From the NCBI RefSeq assembly GCF_002238045.1, contig NZ_NBYO01000001.1, forward strand, positions 248,001-312,000: DNA of 64,000 nucleotides, given 5' to 3'. Positions 34,904 to 42,711 of this stretch are shown piece after piece. A model generated the notes under the pieces. That model was not told the DNA's origin and did no database searches. It saw only the letters and a program-made list of their open reading frames with translations. The translations under genes and the position numbers were made by a program. The DNA comes from Notoacmeibacter marinus. Its GTDB lineage: Bacteria; Pseudomonadota; Alphaproteobacteria; Rhizobiales; Rhizobiaceae. The first letter of the stretch is position 1, and each line of letters opens with the position of its first letter.

Positions 34904-35322
34904 CCAGACATCCATTAAAGAAAAATGTTAGAAAGGATTCAGGTTTTAAAGGAGTGAACGCAGATATTATTCGCGGCGCAATGCATAACGATATTTCCGA
35001 AGTACGCGCTGCATTAGAAAACGGAAAGAATATTAACGAACAGGATCGCATCCACGGCCTAACTGCCCTGCATCATGCAGCCGTCCGAGGCAATTACAGC
35101 ATGACGACATATCTGCTGACCCAGGCTGAAATTGATATTTCCCTGAAAGACCGCTGGGGCCGCGATCCATTGGACGTAGCAATCCTTACCGGCTGCCAAC
35201 CAGTTATCGACCAGATGTTCCGCTTCAGGGAAACAGGGGAAAGCGAAGACCCTGAAACTTCTGCCGAACGGGTTGCCGATATGGTGCCAGGCCCCGCATC
35301 CTTCCGCCGAAGGGAGCCGTAG
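34900..35322 (+). CDS. Ankyrin-repeat protein
   Basis: The 140-residue protein has two or three ankyrin repeats (about 28-110), recognised by GLTALHHAAVRGNYSMTTYL and DRWGRDPLDVAILTG. The N-terminus is basic. It is translationally coupled to the upstream unknown gene, so it is probably a binding partner, inhibitor or adaptor for it. Its stop is 11 bases from the end of the convergent CBASS operon. Base composition here is richer in A and T than in the mobilization genes. Confidence 0.78.
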   Translation: MTRHPLKKNVRKDSGFKGVNADIIRGAMHNDISEVRAALENGKNINEQDRIHGLTALHHAAVRGNYSMTTYLLTQAEIDISLKDRWGRDPLDVAILTGCQPVIDQMFRFRETGESEDPETSAERVADMVPGPASFRRREP

Positions 35323-35333
35323 CTCGGGCCGGA

Positions 35334-35810
35334 TTACCAGCATCTATTGCTGGCGCGGCGAACGTGACGGTTAGGCTTCTCGTCATCATCCGCTGAAGGA
35401 TGCTCACCGCCCCCTTTCCATTCCCCTGAAACCAGCCACTCCTCGAAATAGTAGAGCCAAATGGCCGTCCACGGAACGAAGGTTTGATCGATACGCATCC
35501 ATCCCGCCCATTCTTGAGATTTCGGAAGATAGAGGCACAGCCGCGTCGGGTCGTGATAAATATGCGGCAACTCCCGACCCTGTGCTAAGAGCTCAATGTC
35601 CGGCTCCTTTATCATCACCCTTGGTATGTTACCGCGCTCGAACTCGATCCGGACAACATATTCACGGCTCAAAGGGCTAGGGCTCGTTCGGTACTCCCAA
35701 TGCAAACCGGTAGGGGTCAACTTTCCCTCCCCGGTACATATTGGATTGGCGCGCAGGAAGAGAAACTGGTGCGGCGGCATCAAATCAGGTTTACCGACAT
35801 GACGTCCCAT
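35334..35810 (-). CDS. CBASS E2-like ubiquitin-conjugation protein
   Basis: The 158-residue protein resembles the E2 domain of CBASS Cap2. The likely catalytic cysteine is Cys92, in HDPTRLCLYLP, followed by WAGWMRIDQT and a helix with WLYYFEEWLVSGEW. There is no E1 or JAB protease gene nearby, so this is the short form of type II CBASS with a stand-alone E2. In studied systems such E2s bind to and activate the CD-NTase. It is the last gene of the operon, two bases after the CD-NTase stop. Confidence 0.75.
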   Translation of the reverse strand: MGRHVGKPDLMPPHQFLFLRANPICTGEGKLTPTGLHWEYRTSPSPLSREYVVRIEFERGNIPRVMIKEPDIELLAQGRELPHIYHDPTRLCLYLPKSQEWAGWMRIDQTFVPWTAIWLYYFEEWLVSGEWKGGGEHPSADDDEKPNRHVRRASNRCW

Positions 35811-35812
35811 TC

Positions 35813-37015
35813 TCAGTCACCAAAAAATGTGTTGCCGGGCACTGGAGTGGCCTCTGCGGTTTTCGTCAAACTCAAGCCAACGGCTGGAGCCATATAGAGC
35901 ATCTTCTTATTGCGGGCATTGGAGATATTTTCCGTCCTTGCATCCATAACGCGTCCAACAACCCGGGACCCAAGGCTCTCCCCAATACTCATCGTCACGA
36001 CATCCAGGCCTTGCAGTTGCTCCAGTTTTTCAAAATCCGAGAGGGCCTTGGCATGCCACCGATAAAAAGCCCTCGCGCGCTCAGGTTCGGTGTTCCAGCG
36101 TTCAGCGAAGTTCTCGCCAGCGGTCGTCTCATTCGGAACAACGTACATGCGCCTGCCATCGACATACGGCCGTTCAATAAAGTGTGGCATCAACCGAATC
36201 GTTGCCACCAGCACATCCAACTCAGTATCGAAGGTAAAGGTATTTACACAGAACTCGTAAGAACGGGCTGCCAGTGTCGTGATAATGATTGAAATCGGCG
36301 CAATATCTTTTGTAACTTCTTCAAACGCTACGTCACGGTGACGCTTCAGAAGCTGCACAATGCGGCGAAGAATTCCTTTTGGGCCAGTATGAACAGGGTA
36401 CGGCTCTATATTGGCATGATCCTGCGATGCCGCGATTCTCTCCTGTATCTTCATCCGAGGGAGAAGATTGGCACGATGCTCAAAAAGGCGCCTATAGCCC
36501 CTTGGATTAGTCGGCTTCCACTCTTCGAGCTTCTTGTCAGGGACCAGCTCGCCGCCATTGTCGCAAGTGAAATTGGTAATCGTAGGCGAAATATCGAGAT
36601 GATACTGACCGGCATAGTTCAGCCGCCAGCAGCGCTTTTTCTCTTCGAGAATGGATGCGTAATAATCATGGTCGCGCAGCCTATCGCCGACGATTTTCTT
36701 GAGCTCTGCCGGAGACCCGTGGGACGGGTATCGACGCGACAGGCAGATGAGATCGACATCAAACTCTTTCTGGCCCAACGGCCTCACCGTTGTACCCAAG
36801 GCCATCGATCCGTGTGCGTAGACATCAATTTGTTGCAGCGCGTCATGCTCGGATTGCGAAAGCCATCCCGCCACCGTTTCATAGCTTGTTTCAGCAGATT
36901 CCGATTGCGTGGTCGTCGGTTCGAGATCCAAACAAATATCATCAAGGATGGAATAAAGTTCGGACTTTCGAAGCCGGATATGGTCCGGTATCTGGAATTG
37001 ACTTGTCTCATTCAT
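35813..37015 (-). CDS. CBASS CD-NTase (cyclic oligonucleotide synthase)
   Basis: The 400-residue nucleotidyltransferase has HGSMALGTTVRP and FDVDLICL, giving the GS and DxD metal site, with a third acidic residue in YHLDISPT. It belongs to the cGAS/DncV-like superfamily that makes cyclic di- or trinucleotides on phage infection. Its C-terminus is unusual in not ending in an obvious Gly tail; it ends TFFGD. The start overlaps the phospholipase stop by four bases. The product should activate the CapV phospholipase. Which nucleotide it makes cannot be seen. Confidence 0.88.
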   Translation of the reverse strand: MNETSQFQIPDHIRLRKSELYSILDDICLDLEPTTTQSESAETSYETVAGWLSQSEHDALQQIDVYAHGSMALGTTVRPLGQKEFDVDLICLSRRYPSHGSPAELKKIVGDRLRDHDYYASILEEKKRCWRLNYAGQYHLDISPTITNFTCDNGGELVPDKKLEEWKPTNPRGYRRLFEHRANLLPRMKIQERIAASQDHANIEPYPVHTGPKGILRRIVQLLKRHRDVAFEEVTKDIAPISIIITTLAARSYEFCVNTFTFDTELDVLVATIRLMPHFIERPYVDGRRMYVVPNETTAGENFAERWNTEPERARAFYRWHAKALSDFEKLEQLQGLDVVTMSIGESLGSRVVGRVMDARTENISNARNKKMLYMAPAVGLSLTKTAEATPVPGNTFFGD

Positions 37016-38037
37016 TCTCCAGCCTCCTTAAGCCTGTAGATGGGTTCAAATGCATCGGCTATGGTCGAGAAAAAGACTGGCTCGAGACGCGGCCGCTCTT
37101 TGCGTGCCGACGCATTTCCCAGCCCCCGCAATTGCTGAATTTTGCGGGTGTCATCCAAGCTGAAGAGGTTCTTCGGCACGTCCGGACAGCATCGGAAAAT
37201 CGCCTGACGTTCGTGCTCATGACCGGTAATAAGTTTTGCCATGCCGAGCGCGCCGCGCGATTGACCATCCATAAAAAGGCGGCTGATATCGCGGATTAAA
37301 CCGCCCCGGCCAGGGGCTTCTCCTAGCGTGTATATTTCATTCACACATCCGAGGCTTAAGATGCGCAAACTTTCCGGCGGCCAACCCAAAAGGGTGATGC
37401 TTTCGACCACGGCGAGGGCAATCGGGTTGTTTGCCCACACACCGCCATCTAACAAACCAATATCATCGGCCGTTCTGTGACGCCGGAAATAAGTAGGAGC
37501 CGCTGCCGTCGCCATAGCCGCATCAATGGCAAGGCGCTTATAATCTGTCTTTAGCCGTTGATGATGCGCGGTTTTGAAGATGTAAACGCTGCGGTGGTCA
37601 GCATCCCATGCAGGAACGAGAAGTCGGGCTTTGGCTTCACCAATCTTCTTGTCCTTTAAGACTGGTGCGAGTTCAGCGCGTAAGAGATTGGAATTGTGTT
37701 TGGGAACCGCAATATGCCGGACGCTTCGCCATAGATCGGCAAGCCGGCCGAGAGTTGGGTTGCCCGACTGCCCAAATATATACGGGCCTCGGTCTGTATA
37801 AAGATCGAGCAGTTCTTTTGCAGAGTGGCCCATCGCCAGACCGATGGCCAGAATGCCACCAGTGGACGTGCCGGAAATCAGATCGAAATATGCCCCGATG
37901 GGGTGTTTCAAATCCTCTTCCAGAGCAGCAAGAAACGCCGCCGGTTGGACTCCCATAATTCCTCCGCCGTCGATACTGAGTATTCGACGAACGGGAAAAG
38001 ACGGAGGATCAACCGGCAACGTCATAACAGGCGTCAT
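37012..38037 (-). CDS. capV: CBASS effector: patatin-like phospholipase CapV
   Basis: The 341-residue protein has the patatin oxyanion motif DGGGIMGVQPA, the nucleophile elbow GTSTGG and the catalytic DGG in DGGVWANNP. It should degrade the inner membrane of an infected cell when it binds the nucleotide made by the neighbouring CD-NTase. A four-base overlap joins it to the genes on either side. Confidence 0.92.
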   Translation of the reverse strand: MTPVMTLPVDPPSFPVRRILSIDGGGIMGVQPAAFLAALEEDLKHPIGAYFDLISGTSTGGILAIGLAMGHSAKELLDLYTDRGPYIFGQSGNPTLGRLADLWRSVRHIAVPKHNSNLLRAELAPVLKDKKIGEAKARLLVPAWDADHRSVYIFKTAHHQRLKTDYKRLAIDAAMATAAAPTYFRRHRTADDIGLLDGGVWANNPIALAVVESITLLGWPPESLRILSLGCVNEIYTLGEAPGRGGLIRDISRLFMDGQSRGALGMAKLITGHEHERQAIFRCCPDVPKNLFSLDDTRKIQQLRGLGNASARKERPRLEPVFFSTIADAFEPIYRLKEAGE

Positions 38038-38258
38038 CCTTTCGGCGGATGCGGATCGTTTCCATACGAATCCTTGTCGCGGATTTCCCCATTGGGTCGA
38101 TGGATCACCACTTCACTTTGTTGGTTAATGGCAATCTGCCGAGCCGCACGGCGGGCTCCTTCCTGGGTGTCATGTGTCGATGTGACACGATCGTTGCCGG
38201 CACCACGCACCGCCCACTTATCACCGTGCGGAACCACATGTTGATTTTTTCCAGACAT
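38034..38258 (-). CDS. DUF2188 protein, first gene of the CBASS operon
   Basis: The 74-residue protein matches DUF2188: HVVPHGDKWAVRGAGN, EGARRAARQIAINQ and VVIHRPNGEIRDKDSYG. The frame is open to 38303, but that start would lie inside the divergent operator; the ATG at 38258 has a GAAGGGAAGAG site. It overlaps capV by four bases. DUF2188 proteins occur near defence genes; the role is unknown. Confidence 0.8.
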   Translation of the reverse strand: MSGKNQHVVPHGDKWAVRGAGNDRVTSTHDTQEGARRAARQIAINQQSEVVIHRPNGEIRDKDSYGNDPHPPKG

Positions 38259-38295
38259 CCTTCTCTTCCCTTCTAATTCTTGACTTGTTTTGCAA

Positions 38296-38318
38296 ATCGT
38301 CATATCATTTATGACGAT
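38296..38318. promoter_or_regulatory. Operator between CBASS and capH
   Basis: ATCGTCATA and TATGACGAT form a perfect nine-base inverted repeat with a five-base spacer. The partial copies GTCAT at 38321-38325 and TCGTCAT at 38390-38396 lie nearby, the second on the capH start codon. On the minus strand the repeat overlaps a possible -10 (AATGAT) with CTGACC 17 bases upstream. It is the likely binding site of the HTH protein encoded next to it. Confidence 0.6.
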
Positions 38319-38357
38319 CTGTCATAGGTCAGATTTATAAAAATGCCCCCGAAGGAG

Positions 38358-38386
38358 CTGACGACTTGAACATAACCCACTATACG
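38358..38386 (+). promoter_or_regulatory. Candidate promoter giving a leaderless capH transcript
   Basis: CTGACG at 38358-38363 and TATACG at 38381-38386 are 17 bases apart. Initiation would fall at or within two bases of the capH ATG at 38395, which has no ribosome binding site. A second candidate, TTGACT 38280-38285 with TATCAT 38303-38308, overlaps the inverted repeat and would give a longer leader. Confidence 0.4.
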
Positions 38387-38394
38387 ATTTCGTC

Positions 38395-38709
38395 ATGAGC
38401 GAGTCAACCACCTCCTCCAGCTTTGCAATCCGACTTCGTAAAGTGCGTGATGATAGAGCCCTAAGCCAATCAGAACTTGCGCGCCTTGCCGGCCTGCAAC
38501 CTTCGGCGATCGCGCATTTCGAAGCCGGACGGCGCAAGCCATCTTTCGATAATGTGCGAGCGCTTGCCAAGGCACTAAAGATTTCAGCCGACTATCTCCT
38601 CGGATCGCAAACGGCGACAACTGCTTTTCGCGATGAGGAGAAGCTCTCTTTTAAGGATCGTGATTTCATTCAAAATATTATCGACACGATGATAGAAAAG
38701 AAAAAATAG
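38395..38709 (+). CDS. capH: XRE-family HTH regulator, CapH-like
   Basis: The 104-residue protein has a single Cro/C1-type HTH (about 10-65, RALSQSELARLAGLQPSAIAHFE) and a short dimerisation tail. It is divergent from CBASS and followed after ten bases by a zinc peptidase gene, the arrangement of CapH-CapP pairs that keep CBASS silent until DNA damage. The gene name follows that context. Confidence 0.75.
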   Translation: MSESTTSSSFAIRLRKVRDDRALSQSELARLAGLQPSAIAHFEAGRRKPSFDNVRALAKALKISADYLLGSQTATTAFRDEEKLSFKDRDFIQNIIDTMIEKKK

Positions 38710-38719
38710 GGAATTTGCG

Positions 38720-39601
38720 ATGGGCAAATTTCGGCTGACGATGGCTTGTCAACTTGGCGAAAAAATAGCGGAAGAGGCCGGCTATAGGGAGTTTCCCGTT
38801 GAACCGTTGGCGATTGCCCAATCAAAGGAGATCACGGTTCAAGCTAAGCCCTCGGATGTGAAGGGCATATCGGGTGCGTTAATCTTTGCCGGAAATGACG
38901 CCACCCTTATCTACTCAAACGAGTACGATAATCTTGGTTTTGAGAATTTTTGCATTGCCCATGAGCTAGGTCATTACTGTTTGCCGGGTCATCCCGAGGA
39001 AATCATCCAGCAGGGCGGGACGCACCTATCCCGTGCCGGGTTCACCCAAAACTCATCAATCGAACTTGAAGCCGATCATTTCGCGAGCGGTCTCTTGTTA
39101 CCGACAGGACTGACGCGGCAATTTTTAGGTGAAACGCAAATCGGATTGCAGGGGATCATCCAACTCGCTGAGAAAGCGCAATGCTCGCGCACAGCGGCCG
39201 CCATTCGTGCCGCTGAGTGCAGCCCTTATCCTATGGCCGTAATTGTCAGCCAGGGTAACGAAATTGCCTATGCATTCCTGTCAGAAGCTTTCAAGAATCT
39301 TGGTAAGCTATCTTATCTGAGGAAGGGCTCACCGCTTCCTGAAAGTGCGACGTTGAACTTTAATGGCGTCCCCGAAAACGTGTTTGCGGTGCGGCAGCAA
39401 TGTGCCGAAACAAATTTGAAAATTTGGTTTGATGGAATGGCAGGCATAAAGCTCGATGAAGAAATTCTTGGTCTGGGGAAATACGGATATACACTAACGG
39501 TCCTGAGTAGCGATGAACTGGCTGATGATCCATATGAAGAAGATGATGAGGAGGCGGAACTTGAAAAAACTTGGACCCCACGTTTTGCCTATGGTCGTTG
39601 A
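38720..39601 (+). CDS. capP: ImmA/IrrE-type zinc peptidase, CapP-like
   Basis: The 293-residue protein has the zinc site CIAHELGHYCLPGHPEE (HExxH, about residue 78) with the third ligand in ELEADHFASGLLLP. In known pairs the peptidase cuts the HTH repressor when single-stranded DNA or another stress signal is sensed. The C-terminal 110 residues form a separate, acidic sensor-like part. It follows capH with a ten-base gap. Confidence 0.82.
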   Translation: MGKFRLTMACQLGEKIAEEAGYREFPVEPLAIAQSKEITVQAKPSDVKGISGALIFAGNDATLIYSNEYDNLGFENFCIAHELGHYCLPGHPEEIIQQGGTHLSRAGFTQNSSIELEADHFASGLLLPTGLTRQFLGETQIGLQGIIQLAEKAQCSRTAAAIRAAECSPYPMAVIVSQGNEIAYAFLSEAFKNLGKLSYLRKGSPLPESATLNFNGVPENVFAVRQQCAETNLKIWFDGMAGIKLDEEILGLGKYGYTLTVLSSDELADDPYEEDDEEAELEKTWTPRFAYGR

Positions 39602-40140
39602 TCTTACTAACCAGGCTACTGTTCATTAAGATTGGTATTGCTGTCCCCGCCTCAGACGGGCGGGCTCTACCTTCGCTGCACGCTGCGGCCGAACCTCCCC
39701 GAAGGTGAGTTTCGGTCCATTGGGATGACGATCCCTGACAGGGTATGTGGAGCCTCCCGCCATGGAAGCGGTCGGCACATGGTTGTTCAGGCGCGCCGGG
39801 CCGCGCCCTGGAACCTTCCTTCCAGCTTACACCGCCGCGAAAGCGCCTGATCCAATAGCCTGCCGTCCTTCCTGCCCGCTCCATTCGCCGGCCGCACGCG
39901 GCCGCCTCCCGTGTTGTCGGACCTTCGCCGCTTGCAGGCAAGCGGGGAGGCTTTGGAGCGTTTCGCTTACGGTAGCAGCGCCCTGTGTTCGGCTGAATTC
40001 TGAAATGCCAGATTTCTGAATTCAGACTTCTGGTTTCTGATTTCCGATCAGGGCGCTCGCCGCTGGGCAGAGGTTCATGCGCGAGGTTTTCCTTTGTGGG
40101 GAGCCTCCGCAACAAATGAACCCAGACCAGCGAGGAGACC
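39602..40140. other. Long intergenic region before ardA, with an inverted repeat
   Basis: No coding pattern fits this 540-base gap on either strand; the long minus-strand frame lacks a ribosome binding site and normal codon use. At 39994-40024 TGAATTCTGAAAT and ATTTCTGAATTCA form a 13-base inverted repeat with one mismatch and a five-base loop, followed by more copies of TTCTGA up to about 40046. It may be an ardA regulatory leader. Confidence 0.5.
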
Positions 40141-40650
40141 ATGCCCCCTTTACTTTATGCCCAGCCCTACAACATCGACGCCGAAGGATTTTTCTTTCGC
40201 ACCGAAAGTGAGTATTCATTGCAGGCCCAACATATCCGGGACCGCTTTGGCAACTATGTCGAAGAATTTGAGATTCAATTCATCGATGGTGAAGCGCTTG
40301 ACGGTGAACTGGCCGGGGCCATGGGCCTGAGCCAGGGCAATGTCGCTCGTTTTTTCGAGCTCGCCGATGATTGGGATGAGGATCAGAAAATCCACTTTAT
40401 CATTGCGGTCGGCGAAGGCGGCTATCCCTTCGACCTTGATAGCGATGATCCTGACGCGCTGGATATCGATATTTATGAAATCGAAAGCCTGCTAGAGCTT
40501 GCGCGGGAATTTGTCGATGAGGGGCTGTTCGGCGATATTCCCGATCGGCTTCAATGCTATCTCGACTTTGAGGCCATCGCCCGCGACCTCGGCATTGATT
40601 ATTCGATGACTGGGATTGCCGGCCGGCGTTTTGCTTTTCGTTGCGGGTAA
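40141..40650 (+). CDS. ardA: Antirestriction protein ArdA
   Basis: The 169-residue protein is very acidic and follows ArdA throughout, from LYAQPYNIDAEGFFF to YLDFEAIARDLGIDYS. ArdA mimics B-form DNA and blocks type I restriction enzymes, which protects incoming DNA after transfer. GAGGAG precedes the start. It fits a mobilizable element. Confidence 0.93.
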   Translation: MPPLLYAQPYNIDAEGFFFRTESEYSLQAQHIRDRFGNYVEEFEIQFIDGEALDGELAGAMGLSQGNVARFFELADDWDEDQKIHFIIAVGEGGYPFDLDSDDPDALDIDIYEIESLLELAREFVDEGLFGDIPDRLQCYLDFEAIARDLGIDYSMTGIAGRRFAFRCG

Positions 40651-40700
40651 GGAGGCAGCGATACAAGAACCACTCGCGCGGGTCATGCTGGAGAAGCAGC

Positions 40701-40729
40701 TTGACAAATGTCGCGCGACATGCGACTAT
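40701..40729 (+). promoter_or_regulatory. higBA promoter with palindromic operator
   Basis: TTGACA at 40701-40706 is followed after 17 bases by GACTAT at 40724-40729. Between them ATGTCGCGCGACAT at 40708-40721 is a perfect 14-base palindrome. It is placed to let the HigA antitoxin or the HigBA complex repress its own operon. Confidence 0.65.
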
Positions 40730-40751
40730 TGCAGTTAGTTAAAGGCATTGG

Positions 40752-41030
40752 ATGATAACAGGTTTTCGACACAGGGGATTGAAACGCCTTTTTGAAAAGG
40801 ACGATGGCAGCAAACTGCCGCCGGAAATGGTGAGGCGTATTCGTGAGATTCTGACCTATCTCGACGCGGCCTCCGATCTTGAGGATATGAACCGCCCGAC
40901 ATTCCGCCTGCACCGTCTAAAAGGCAACCGCAAAGGCGAATATGCGGTCGATGTACGGGGACCCTGGTGCATCGTGTTTCGCTTTCACAATGCAGAAGCC
41001 TTTGACGTGAATTTTGAAGATTACCATTAG
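40752..41030 (+). CDS. higB: HigB-like RelE-family toxin
   Basis: The 92-residue toxin matches HigB mRNA interferases: FRHRGLKRLFEKDD, then RLHRLKGNRKGEYAVDV and WCIVFRFHNAEAFDVNFEDYH. Such toxins cleave mRNA on the ribosome. The toxin precedes its antitoxin by 11 bases, the usual order in hig loci. Confidence 0.93.
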   Translation: MITGFRHRGLKRLFEKDDGSKLPPEMVRRIREILTYLDAASDLEDMNRPTFRLHRLKGNRKGEYAVDVRGPWCIVFRFHNAEAFDVNFEDYH

Positions 41031-41041
41031 GAGGAAGATAT

Positions 41042-41362
41042 ATGACGATGAAAAATCCATGCCATCCCGGAGAGCTTGTGAAGTCCGATTTAGAGGCGCT
41101 AAAACTCTCGGTTGCTAAAGGAGCCGACGCCTTGGGCGTTACGCGCTCCCAGCTTCACCGTGTAATCAAGGGCGATAGCGCCATCTCGCCTGAAATGGCA
41201 GTCCGGCTCGAAGCCGTTATCGGCGGCAGCGCCGATACCTGGCTGCGTATGCAGTCAGCTTATGACCTGGCACAACTGCGAAATGGCAAGATCAATCCTG
41301 CCAAGGGGCTGAAACGCATTCCCGTGCCTGCCGATGCGCCCGGCGATCAGGCGAGGGCTTGA
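41042..41362 (+). CDS. higA: HigA-family HTH antitoxin
   Basis: The 106-residue antitoxin has an XRE HTH (about 20-75): LSVAKGADALGVTRSQLHRVI and a preceding PCHPGELV motif typical of the VapI/HigA group. GGAGGAAG stands six bases before the start; the ATG at 41048 is also in frame. It neutralises HigB and should bind the palindrome at 40708. Confidence 0.92.
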   Translation: MTMKNPCHPGELVKSDLEALKLSVAKGADALGVTRSQLHRVIKGDSAISPEMAVRLEAVIGGSADTWLRMQSAYDLAQLRNGKINPAKGLKRIPVPADAPGDQARA

Positions 41363-41571
41363 TGAGAAAAATGAGCAGCACCCTTGAAACAACAGGTGTT
41401 TTCAAGCGATGGCATGAAGACCCGGCCTATATGCGCGAGTTTCAGGCCTTAGAGGACGAATTTGCCCTGGCGTAGCTGTTCATCAGCGCCCGGAGCGCAG
41501 CCGGCCTGACCCAAGCCGAGCTGGCCGAGAAGATGAAGGCCTCGCAGTCCTGTGTCACCCGGCTGGACACA
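41362..41571 (+). pseudogene. Broken second HigA-type antitoxin
   Basis: From the ATG at 41362, which overlaps the higA stop, the frame reads STLETTGVFKRWHEDPAYMR and reaches a TAG at 41473 after EDEFALA. The same frame continues as SARSAAGLTQAELAEKMKAS, a clear HTH, and stops resembling the family at about 41571, where the resolvase segment begins. An in-frame stop and a lost C-terminus mark it as a pseudogene. Confidence 0.75.
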
Positions 41572-41588
41572 CCATCTCCCCTCCGCGA

Positions 41589-42158
41589 TTATTCTTCGAC
41601 CACCTCTTCCAGCCGCCGGAGCGAGCGGGTGAGCGTCCAGGGATGCACCCCGTTCAGCGCGGCCAGTTCGGCGATCGTTGCTTCCTTGTTTGCCAGTTTC
41701 TGTTTCGCCGCCAGCGCCTGTCGTTTGCTCATGGCCGGCGGCCGTCCGAGCTTCTTGCCGCGCTTCACCGCCGCCCGCAGACCCTCTTTGGTTCGCTCTG
41801 ACAGCCGGTTGCGCTCATGCTCGGCAAAAGCGGCCAGGACGGTATAAACCAGCTTGCCGTCGGCCGTTGCCGTATCGACACCGAGCGTCACGATCTGGAA
41901 TTCCACCCCCCGGGCGCGCAGTTTTTCCGCCTGGGTCAACGCGTCAATTGTATTGCGAAAGGCCCGGTCCAGGTCCCAGACCACCAGCGTATCACCGGAC
42001 TTCAGTTGCCGCATCACCCGCTCGAAAACCGGGCGCTTCTTTGCGACGGCCGAAAAGCGCTCAATATGTAGAATATCGCAAAGGGGTTTGAGGCCGTCGA
42101 TCTGTCGATCCGGTTTCTGTTCCTCGGTGCTGACCCGCAGATATCCTACCTTCTTCAT
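41589..42158 (-). CDS. Resolvase/invertase-type serine recombinase
   Basis: The 189-residue protein is a small serine recombinase like those of Tn3-family elements. YLRVSTEEQ has the catalytic Ser, WDLDRAFRNTIDAL and HERNRLSERTKEGLRAA hold conserved residues, and the C-terminal HTH is ATIAELAALNGVHPWTLTRSL. The ATG at 42158 is the likely start. It adjoins the truncated antitoxin, so it may be left from a separate insertion. Confidence 0.9.
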   Translation of the reverse strand: MKKVGYLRVSTEEQKPDRQIDGLKPLCDILHIERFSAVAKKRPVFERVMRQLKSGDTLVVWDLDRAFRNTIDALTQAEKLRARGVEFQIVTLGVDTATADGKLVYTVLAAFAEHERNRLSERTKEGLRAAVKRGKKLGRPPAMSKRQALAAKQKLANKEATIAELAALNGVHPWTLTRSLRRLEEVVEE

Positions 42159-42348
42159 ACTTTCCCAAGGGCCTGATGCATCCCCGGAACGAGGGGGCCA
42201 ATCCCGCAAAATCGTTCCTTTCTCCATCAGGACGGCCTGATCGCCGGGATGCCAGCCGGATTGGCCTAACCCATTGAAATGCCATTTATACAAGTATATT
42301 ATAGCAAATTCGAGACAATGAAGTAAAATAACGCGAAACCGAACGATT

Positions 42349-42711
42349 ATGTTGGTTACGCAATCGTTAAAATTAAGGAAATATCAAGTATTATTCGCCA
42401 TACTATTTCCTATGATAGGGGGAATTACGATTTCTGACGCCTACGGGCGCAATCTGGATGCTGACTTCGTACTCAACGAAATGGAGTCGAAGCAGCAATA
42501 CGCCTTCGTTCAAGGTATTCTTTTGGGCTTGGCCTATGCAAGGTTTCTGGCAGACAAGCCCGACGAGACAGCAATGACGTGCATCCAAAACTGGTTGAAT
42601 ACCGATACAGAGCAGCGGTGGCGCCTGATCAGAAACTCGTTTGAGAAATTCGGCGACAAGCCTCCCGCCGTCATTTTGCATCTCCTGACGAACAAGGAAT
42701 GCGGGGAATAG
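42349..42711 (+). CDS. Small exported protein, possibly Rap1a-like
   Basis: The 120-residue protein has an N-terminal hydrophobic segment (about 13-31) that could be a signal peptide. The mature part, with FVQGILLGLAYARF and later a Cys-rich pattern CIQNWL...TNKEC, is similar in layout to small Rap1a/Tai-type immunity proteins of the periplasm. This is a weak match. It joins the next gene directly (stop then ATG). Confidence 0.5.
   Translation: MLVTQSLKLRKYQVLFAILFPMIGGITISDAYGRNLDADFVLNEMESKQQYAFVQGILLGLAYARFLADKPDETAMTCIQNWLNTDTEQRWRLIRNSFEKFGDKPPAVILHLLTNKECGE

Noticed and set aside
39360-40142. 260-codon minus-strand frame between capP and ardA
   Set aside because: It overlaps the end of capP, lacks a start site, and its translation has no recognisable domain. 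I treat the gap as non-coding.
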